Shown piece by piece: positions 56,757 to 64,000 of a DNA stretch of 64,000 bases; position 1 is the stretch's first letter, and every line of letters begins with the position of its first letter. The translations under genes and the position numbers were made by a program. The stretch comes from Ampelocalamus luodianensis. Lineage: Eukaryota; Streptophyta; Magnoliopsida; Poales; Poaceae. Location: assembly GCA_036346255.1 (NCBI GenBank), contig JAYEVH010000367.1:22951-86950 (forward strand). The letters are read 5' to 3'. The notes under the pieces are model-generated. The model saw only the letters and a list, made by a program, of their open reading frames with translations. It was not told where the DNA came from and searched no databases.

Positions 56757-58740
56757 GCAACGCAAATACATTGCAATCACCTTATTGACAGCCTCAGTTT
56801 GAACATCGGATTGTGGATGATAAGCATAACTGAGATATGTGTGAATCCCGGCCAAACGAAACAAATCTTGCCAAAAATTACTGGTGAATACTGGATCCCG
56901 ATCACTGACAATTGACATAGGAATCCCATGAAGACGTACAATCTCATGAGAAAAACTCTGGCAACAGTGGTAGCCGAGTAGGGATGAGCCAGGGGAATAA
57001 AATGAGCGTATTTAGAGAAACGGTCAATGACAGATAAAATTATTCCATGAACACGGGGAAGACCCTCGATAAAATCCATCGCAATATCAGACCATGGTTG
57101 ATAAGGGACGTCCAAAGGCTGAAGAAGTCCCACAGGGTGGAGGTGCTCGGTTTTGTTGCGTTGACAAACAACACAAGCCTTCATAAAGTCTTGCACAATC
57201 TTTTTTGCACCTGGAAGATGAAAGTCTTGACGCAAATGACATAATATTTTCTGTATGCCCTCATGTGCTGCATGTGCCCCAGTGAGAATCATGGGTAAGG
57301 AAATGGAGGATAGTTCTCCATTGGCAATCTTGACCCTAAGGCCCTGTCGTGGGAGCAACTCCACTGCTGTTGCTTGTATCGCCCGGGCACTTAAGAAATT
57401 GTGTGTGGAACCGGAGTCCACCAGGGTAATAATATTAGATGTTCCAATGGTCACTTTGAGCTGCATGGTCCCTCCCGTATACGTGCCTGTGACGGCATGC
57501 AGTGATATCTCCGGGGCTATGTCCTCAGCTGTGTACTCAGCTTCCAAAGCATGCAAACACAGATCATCCTCTCCTTCCACCACTTCCATGCCCATATCAA
57601 TATATATGATGAAAGGCTGCTTACAATGGTGGCCTGGTAGAAATTTGTCGTCGCAATTGTAGCAAAGCCCTTTGGAACGACGTTCGACCAATTCCGTTGG
57701 TGTAAGTCGACGAAAAGGTTTATTGGGTCGAGGCCCGGGCGCTAAAAGTGTGGTGGCCGCAGGTTCCAGGGAACGTTGTGATGCCGAAATCAGAAAAGCG
57801 GGTCGTTGTGGTGGTCGCCATGGGCGTGGTTGTGGGTTTGAAACAGTTGCGAATGCTTGCGCACGCCATTCATAAGCGCGGGCTAAACTCATTGCGATTT
57901 GTAAATTTGAGGGTTGTTGAAGCTCAACGTTTGTCCAAAGAGGTTCAGTAAGACCGGTGGTGAAAATTTGGACCTGCTGCAGCGGTAGTAATCGATTGGC
58001 GCGACAGAGTAACGTGAGGAACTTGTCTTGATACTCACCGACTGATCCTGTCTGTTGAAGGCGTGTTAATTCCCCCAAAGGGTTGCTCCTGGTCGGCGGT
58101 CCAAACCTCACGTGGCAAAATTCTTTGAACTGTCCCCAAGTCGGTTGTCCTTCATCTCATTCCAACTGAAAATACCACTACTATGCAATGTTAGTGAGAT
58201 GATAAGACGCCAGCCAGACCTTATCGCACTCCTCAGTTCTTTGCCCTCGAAAAAACTATTCACAGCGATTTAACCAAGACAAAGGATCTTCAGTGTCGTC
58301 GTATGTTGGGAATTCGAGTTTGTGATAACTCGGTGCGCTTGAGTGAGACGGAGTATACCCAGTGGCCGTATGGTGACGGTTGGAAAACGAAAATTGGTGT
58401 GGCAGGGATGGTTGTGGGAGAGAGTAATGTGGTGCTGCTGATTGATGATGAGGTATAAAGTTGGCTGTGAAAGCTTCGTATCCAGGGTATGTGGACATTG
58501 GTGGTGTATGAACTGCGGTAGACGCATCCACTGGGGGCGCGGTGATCAAGGGTGCTGAAATACCGCTGATCGTGATAGGAATTGAGGACGATGATGGTTG
58601 TGGCGGCAATCCTAGCGCTGAAAGGGAGAAGGCTCCCCCCGATTCCCAGGCGACGATTTCGCGTTGATTGCAATGATCTGCCAAGTGAGATCAGCGATCT
58701 TGGACTTCATGTCGGCGTTCTGCTGGACAATCCCAGCCAT
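56757..58740 (-). pseudogene. Gypsy gag-protease joined to integrase, RT/RNase H absent
   Basis: Gag starts at about 58740 (MAGIVQQNADMKSKI). Gag core: LEFPTYDDTEDPLSWLNRCE, then stops and frame changes near 58250-58110, then RFGPPTRSNPLGELTRLQQT. The zinc-knuckle region is CYNCDDKFLPGHHC (about 57660) and the protease active site is LVDSGSTHNFLS (about 57415). In the same frame, about 40 residues later, comes the integrase zinc-binding start (AAHEGIQKILCHLRQDFHLP, CVVCQRNK) and MDFIEGLP. The whole RT and RNase H, normally some 600 residues, is gone with no frame loss. Frame shifts near 56950, then SIVSDRDPVF and YAYHPQSDVQTEAVNKVI follow. The canonical HPQ(T/S)DGQTE has V for G. Confidence 0.88.
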
Positions 58741-58823
58741 CTACTCTTGAATTGCTTGAAACATTGCGCTGACGGAGCTAGCATCTTCCTCGGAATCAGA
58801 ACCTGTCATACCTGATACCAAGT

Positions 58824-59187
58824 TGTCAGGGCCTAAAGATCGTAAGGCGTATTGGTGAGCAGCTGGAGGACGAGTTCTTCCCCGTCGACAGCCCAACATC
58901 GCTGGATGTTGCGAAGCCAGTAGATAGATACAGAGAATAGATGAGAAAACTAAAATCTCTTTGTATTTTCTTCTTACCCAAACCAAAGTGTATCTCTCCT
59001 TTAAATAGAGATTATCCTAACAAACGATACTAGGAAACGAAGTCGAATACTAAAACTATTACATGATTTACAAAATGAATTCTAAAACTAAAAAGGAAAC
59101 TTGATAGCAAAAGGAAACTATTTCAATTCCGACAACGTCGCCCGACTGTTTGAAGAATCCTTACGCCGGCGTTGATAAACTATAACA
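58824..59187 (-). repeat. 5' LTR of the gypsy element
   Basis: 364 bp. It is preceded on the internal side by TTGGTATCAGG (minus strand), the primer site matching initiator tRNA-Met. Confidence 0.9.
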
Positions 59188-59308
59188 GCTCCGCTCTTAA
59201 CAGCGATGGCCGGCTCTTCATCCAACGCGACGGACGGTCGGTACCCTCTCTCTCTCTCCCTTCCCTCTCAGATCTAGAACCCCAGGCACGAAAAAAGGAA
59301 ACCCACAA

Positions 59309-59325
59309 TGGTATTAGAGCCTTAC
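59309..59325 (+). other. Primer-binding site of copia copy 2
   Basis: ATGGTATTAGAGCC at about 59310: initiator tRNA-Met site with one change (T for C) from copy 1. Confidence 0.75.
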
Positions 59326-60178
59326 CGGTTGCGCCGCCGGGCCGCCGTCACCGGCGCGCGCGCTGCCGCTCGAGGCCACCTCCGCCGAGCACGTGGAGTC
59401 TTCGCCGCCGCTTCCCGCGACGCCCGCTCCGGTGGGGCGCCGCCGCTCACAGCGTAGCTCCCGCCGCAGCCGCCGCCGCGCGCGCGCCCGCGCGGCGCCG
59501 CTGCGCCGTCGGCACTATGCCGTCGGATTCTGATGGGTGGCCGAGATCGGGCGGGCACTAATGGGCTGATGGGGGGCGTGTGGGCTGTGGGCCGCACGTT
59601 TTTCCAGTTGGGCCGGCCACGCGCGCGTGGGAGCTGGCCGAGTGGGCCGCGGCTGCGCAAGATGGGCCAAATGGCCATTTTGCACAGTAAATTCCAGAAA
59701 AATGAAAGTTAATTATTTCAGAAGCATTTATGAGTGAATTTGATTGAAATTTGATCCAAAATCTCTGTAAATTTTTGCACCAACGTGTTAATTTTTTCAG
59801 GGATTAAATGTGTACAGTATAATGCTTCTGTATAATGAATTATTTTAGAATAATTACAGTTTCCGTTGCAAAAGTTAATGTTGATTGATTTTTTATTATT
59901 AAATTCGAACCAACAGGAGAATTTAATTTTGGAAAAATAGATATAATTTCCAGATAATTATGATATTGTTATTTTCTGACCAACGTTGATAATAACAGTA
60001 TTATAATTTCTAATTGATGATTTTGTGCATTATTTCTATTTCTGCCCAACGGTGATGTAGATTTAATGTATAGATAAAATTGTATGTCGTATTTTGACCA
60101 ACGTTGGAAATAAGGCATATAATTATGTTTAAATGTTCTCACTGAATATGAATTGTCTTTTCAGGAGGATACTCCTTG
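59326..60178 (+). other. Leader of copia copy 2
   Basis: GC-rich first half (to 59660), then AT-rich, with TTTTTGCACCAACGTG and CCAACGTTGGAAATAAGGCA matching copy 1. Non-coding. Confidence 0.7.
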
Positions 60179-61492
60179 ATGGGTTACATCAGGGATATCC
60201 CGGTTCTCAAAGGAGATAACTATGGTGAATGGAAGAAAAATATTGACCTGGCCTTCATCTTGGCTGAGGTGGACTGGGTAGCCACCACACCGTGTCCCAC
60301 AGAGCCTGTGGCACCGGTGAGGAATGAAAATGAGGTCGATGCCGCTAAGGCACTGCATGAGGACTATGCTCCCATAAAAATGGCATATGATCTTGATCAT
60401 AAAAAGTGGCTCACTGCCAACAAGAAATGTTTGGCTGTGATAAAGAACACGATTGAGCCCGCAATTGTGGGTTCAATCGCAGAGTGTGACACTGTCACAG
60501 AATACCTTGAGAAAATAAAGAGTCGGTTTACTGGCTCTTCAAAGACATATGCTACACAGCTGATAAAGCAGCTTGTGACAGAAAGGTACTCTAGTGGTGG
60601 CAGTGGCATAAGAGAACACATACTAAGGATGAGCAACTTGGCATCCAAGCTTAAACCAATGGATTTGGCTCTCAAGGATGAGTTCCTTATACATTTGATT
60701 TTTGCTTCCTTGCCGGAAAAGTTTGACACCTTTGTTGTCAACTACAACATGCAGCCCGAGAAATGGGACTTAGAAAAGTGCATAGCTATGTGTGTACAAG
60801 AGGAGGAAAGATTTAAATCCTCACATGGTGGTTCTATCAACTATGTGAAGGACAACAAGAAAAAGAATTTCAACAGTAACTTCTCCTCAAAGAACAAGGG
60901 AAAAGCCCATGTCCATCAGCCTCAACAGAATAAGTTTGCAGTAGACAAAGATCAGTGTCTTCACTGCAAGAAGACGGGACACTACAAGAAAAACTGTCTC
61001 GATTACTTAAAGATGATAATGGCAAAGAAAGGTGAGAACATTATTACCTTCATAAATGAGTCCTTGTATGTACAATATTCAAAATCTACTTGGTGGATTG
61101 ATTCAGGAGCAACTGTTCATGTTGCCAATAATATGCAGGGATTCCGTTCGATGAGGAATACGCAAAGAAAAGAAAGATGCATTAAAGTCGCAAATGGAGT
61201 CCAAGCTGAAGTTGAAGCCGTTGGCGATCTTTCATTAAAGCTAGCTGATGGCTTCACTCTTTTACTTAGAGATGTTCTTTATGTTCCCTCTTTACAGAGG
61301 AATTTGATTAGTATTTCATGTTTGGACAATGATGGTTATAATTGTCATTTTGGAAATAGCAAGTGTGAAATAATGTTTAATAAAGAATGTGTTGGTCTTG
61401 CCATCTTACAAAATGAGCTTTATTTGTTATCATTATGTGATGATGTGAATGTCGTATGCGATAAAGGGAACGTCGCGTGCGAAAGTGAATGA
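60179..61492 (+). CDS. Copia gag-protease, open, ends in a frameshift
   Basis: 437 codons in frame. Starts MGYIRDIPVLKGDNYGEWKK. The capsid region includes IREHILRMSNLASKLK and EKFDTFVVNYNMQPEKWDL. The zinc knuckle is CLHCKKTGHYKKNC (about 60957-60998). The protease active site is intact (WWIDSGATVHVANNM, near 61098). It ends 12 bases after a two-base loss relative to copy 1 near 61485, just before the pre-integrase zinc finger, so integrase is not fused. It could yield gag and protease. Whether it is expressed is unknown. Confidence 0.85.
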   Translation: MGYIRDIPVLKGDNYGEWKKNIDLAFILAEVDWVATTPCPTEPVAPVRNENEVDAAKALHEDYAPIKMAYDLDHKKWLTANKKCLAVIKNTIEPAIVGSIAECDTVTEYLEKIKSRFTGSSKTYATQLIKQLVTERYSSGGSGIREHILRMSNLASKLKPMDLALKDEFLIHLIFASLPEKFDTFVVNYNMQPEKWDLEKCIAMCVQEEERFKSSHGGSINYVKDNKKKNFNSNFSSKNKGKAHVHQPQQNKFAVDKDQCLHCKKTGHYKKNCLDYLKMIMAKKGENIITFINESLYVQYSKSTWWIDSGATVHVANNMQGFRSMRNTQRKERCIKVANGVQAEVEAVGDLSLKLADGFTLLLRDVLYVPSLQRNLISISCLDNDGYNCHFGNSKCEIMFNKECVGLAILQNELYLLSLCDDVNVVCDKGNVACESE

Positions 61493-62400
61493 ATCTCGTC
61501 TCACGAATGTAAACAGAAACGAAAGAGAACTCTAGATGCGTCGTCGAAATTATGGCACCGCTGCTTATGCCATATTTCGAGGGGGAGAATAGAAAGACTA
61601 GTTAAGAATGATATTCTTCCTCCATTAGAGTTCTCAGACTTAGAACAATGCGAGATCGCATTAAAGGAAAATATGTAAAGAAAATTAAGAAAGACGCCAA
61701 AAGAAGCACAAGAATTCTACAAATTATTCACACAGACATTTGTGGTCCTTTTCCGTGAAAAGTGTGCATGGACATGACTCGCTCATAACATTCACAGATG
61801 ATTACTCCGTTATGGATATATTTATCCAATCAAAGAAAGAAATGAAGCCTTGGATAAATTCAAGATATTTAAGGTGAAGTTGAAAACCAACACGATTTAA
61901 AGATTAAGATAGTCCGATCGACGTGGGGAGTACTACGATCGACATACCCCATATGGACAAGTTCTGGACCTTTGCAAGGTTTTACAGAAAATGGTATAGT
62001 AGCCCAAGATTCTACAGGCGAACCTCAAAGAAATGGAGTAGCTGAAAGACGCAACCGCACTCGATGGATATGGTGCGAAGCATGATGAGCTATTCCACAC
62101 GCCATTGAGTCTATGGATGGAGGCGTTGAAAACCGCCATTCATATTCTCAACAGAGTGCCTAGTAAGTCGGTGTCCAAAACACCGCACGAGTTGTGGACA
62201 GAAGAGTTCCTCACTAAACCACTTACGTGTGGGGGTCTCACTGAGGCTAAAGTATTTAACCCAAACCTTGGGAAGCTTGATCCCAAAAATGAAGTTGCCA
62301 TTTCATTGGCTACCTGAAAAGTCAAAAGGTTTTCGTTTCTACCGCCCGCATGATATACAAAGTTTGTAGAAACGAGACACGCTGTCTTCTTAGAGGATGA
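61493..62400 (+). pseudogene. Copia integrase, heavily shredded
   Basis: Matches copy 1 at 4265-5190, but single- and double-base losses occur every 30-60 bp, including in the region of the second catalytic Asp (copy 1 SDRGGEYYG). Fragments readable: ILPPLEFSDLEQC, IIHTDICGPF. No stretch longer than about 70 codons is open. Confidence 0.85.
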
Positions 62401-62401
62401 A

Positions 62402-64000
62402 ATGATGAGGGGGAGCATGGTAGCTCGAGAGATTGACCTTGAAGAGAAACGGGTGTATGTGCCCACTCCGATGATTCAAGAGCCATTCTTCACACTACCT
62501 GCTGTCGCTGCACCGACGGTGCAAGACACTGTGGTGCCAGCACCTGTTATTGTTCCTCCTGTGGCAACAATGAATGAGAATGAGGAACCTGTTCTTCAGG
62601 ATCCTATAGAACCTATTGCCACAGATGAGGGGGAGCAACAACAGCCTCAAACAGAAAATGTACCAAATGAGGAGGCCCCGAGGAGGTCTCAAAGAGTAAG
62701 AAGATCAGCTATTTCTGATGATTATCAGATTTATCATACAGAGGAATTTCAAATGGAAGATGATCCCATCTCATTTGAAGAAGCCAAGAGAAGCGAAAAT
62801 TCTTCAAAATGGCTTGAGGCCATGGAAGAGGAAATGAGGTCCATGAAGGCTAATAAAGTCTGGGACTTGGAAATTATTCCTAAAGGAGCCAAACAAAGAG
62901 GGTCAAATGGGTCTACAAGACAAAGCTTGACTCCCAAGGGAATGTAGAAAGATACAAAGCGCGACTTGTGGCAAAAGGTTTTACGCAAAGAGAAGGGATT
63001 GATTACAATGAGACTTTTTCTCCAGTCTCATGTAAAGATTCCTTCAGAATCATAATGGCATTAGTAGCACATTATGATTTAGAGTTACATCAGATGGATG
63101 TAAAGACGGCATTTCTTAATGGGGATTTGGAGGAAAATGTTTACATGGCACAACCGAAAGGTTTTGTCGTGGAAGGAAATGAAAGAATGGGATGCCGCCT
63201 AAAGAAATCGATTTATGGGTTAAAACAAGCTTCAAGACAGTGGTACTTGAAGTTTGACAAGACAATAAGAAAATTTGGGTTTAAAGAAAATGTAGAGGAC
63301 AATCAGATTTATGCAAAGTTTAAAGATGGGAAGTTTATCTTCCTAATCACGTATGTGGATGATATCCTACTAGCTAGTAGTGATGTTAGTCTCATGGATA
63401 CAAAGAAGTTTTTGTCCTCAAACTTTGATATGAAAGATCTTGGTGAAGCTTCGTTCGTTCTAGGATCAAATTCAGGGATAGAAACAAAGGGACATTGGGA
63501 CTATCGCAAAAGACATACATAGAGAAAATCTTAAAGAAATTTGGTATGCATAAATGTAGTCCTTCACCTGCACCTATAGTCAAGGGCGACATATATGGGG
63601 ATTTTCAATGCCCTAGGAACCAGTATGAGATCGATCAAATGAAAGCGGTTCCATATGCTTCAGCTGTCGGAAGCTTACAGTATGCTCAAGTATGCACACG
63701 CCCTGACTTAGCATTTGTTACCGAGTTACTTGGCAGATTCCAGAGCAATCCTGAAATAGAACATTGGAAATTGATAAAGAAAGTCTTGCGTTATTTGCAA
63801 GGAACAAAAGGCCTCATGATGACATACAGAAGATCGGATTCACTCCATATAGTGGGGTATACAGATTCGATTTTGGAGATGATAGAAAGTCTACATCCGG
63901 ATATGTGTTCACTCACTGGAGGAGCTATATCGTGGAAAGCTCAAAGCAAACCGTCACTACATTGTCCACAATGTATGCCGAGTTTGTAGCATGTTATTGG
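62402..64000 (+). pseudogene. Copia RT and RNase H start, partly open
   Basis: 62402-62900 is the linker and RT start (MEEEMRSMKANKVWDLEIIP), broken near 62900. RT resumes at 62968-63522 with KGFTQREGIDYNETFSPVSC, MDVKTAFLNGDLEENVYMAQ and the catalytic TYVDDILLASSD. A one-base loss near 63480-63500 leads to 63495-63989 (KKFGMHKCSPSPAPIVKGD, YAQVCTRPDLAFV). RNase H begins near 63850 in another frame. The window ends inside RNase H. Confidence 0.9.

Larger units (their letters stand above)
49847..59187 (-). mobile_element. Gypsy chromovirus-type element, minus, defective
   Basis: LTRs of 364 bp at 58824-59187 (5') and 49847-50210 (3'), both TGT...ACA on the plus strand as well. Target duplication GCTCC is at 49842-49846 and 59188-59192. 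By hand the LTRs differ at about 27 positions (7%), so this insertion is clearly older than copia copy 1. Genes read gag, protease, integrase, chromodomain on the minus strand, and reverse transcriptase and RNase H are missing. A second element (50950-56756) interrupts the integrase. Confidence 0.92.
59193..64000 (+). mobile_element. Copia LTR retrotransposon, copy 2 (runs off the window)
   Basis: Only the last 115 bp or so of a 5' LTR are seen (59193-59308), then the primer site TGGTATTAGAGCC, leader, gag, protease, integrase, RT and part of RNase H. The gypsy target duplication abuts it at 59188-59192. Gag-pol is the same family as copy 1, but the LTR and the GC-rich leader differ markedly. 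The 3' end is beyond 64000. Confidence 0.9.

Overview
This is plant nuclear DNA from a grass, most likely a rice (Oryza) species. Evidence: nested LTR retrotransposons with iMet-type primer sites, long gypsy-type LTRs resembling rice RIRE families, a CACTA (En/Spm) transposon, Mutator-type MITEs, GC-rich promoter-like islands, and split host genes for an oxidosqualene cyclase, an HVA22 protein and a grass NLR. There are no operons and no sign of prokaryotic or organellar DNA. The species is inferred, not proven.

Layout. 1-1400: 5' end (exon 1, minus strand) of an oxidosqualene cyclase that runs out of the window to the left. 1402-7672: copia element with 400-bp LTRs and a perfect 5-bp target duplication, inserted 128 bp upstream of the cyclase start codon; its coding region is broken. 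8070-8735: fold-back element. 8843-17291: nest of long LTRs, two of them solo LTRs with perfect target duplications. 17292-20260: intergenic, with a GC-rich island and short repeats. 20262-24023: two LTR fragments of one family in opposite orientations. 24024 to about 34545: CACTA material with a decayed TnpA-like gene and a decayed TNP2-like transposase, interrupted by a solo LTR (27413-29955). 34546-42120: mostly intergenic, with a possible orphan exon, LTR remnants and a broken NLR N-terminus. 42126-46411: long-LTR element with a large internal deletion. 46741-47453: two Mutator-type MITEs. 48569-49414: HVA22-like gene, the only complete host gene, four exons on the minus strand, 151 codons. 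49847-59187: chromovirus-type gypsy on the minus strand with RT/RNase H missing, its integrase split by a gag-only non-autonomous element (50950-56756). 59193-64000: second copia of the same gag-pol family, running off the right edge.

The host genes are therefore islands in transposon sequence. New insertions sit just upstream of the cyclase and of HVA22, and the NLR fragment is dead. The relative order of several insertions can be read from target duplications: CACTA before solo LTR 27413-29955; gypsy before the gag-only element; outer LTRs before solo LTRs 11337-12910 and 13942-17219.

I found no clearly new biological system. The points most worth a second look are the gag-only element with repeated CxxC motifs in a coiled coil and a unique segment in place of part of its 3' LTR, the conflict between near-identical LTRs and a wrecked coding region in the first copia, the two inverted structures that could give hairpin RNA, and the apparent fusion of two CACTA copies.
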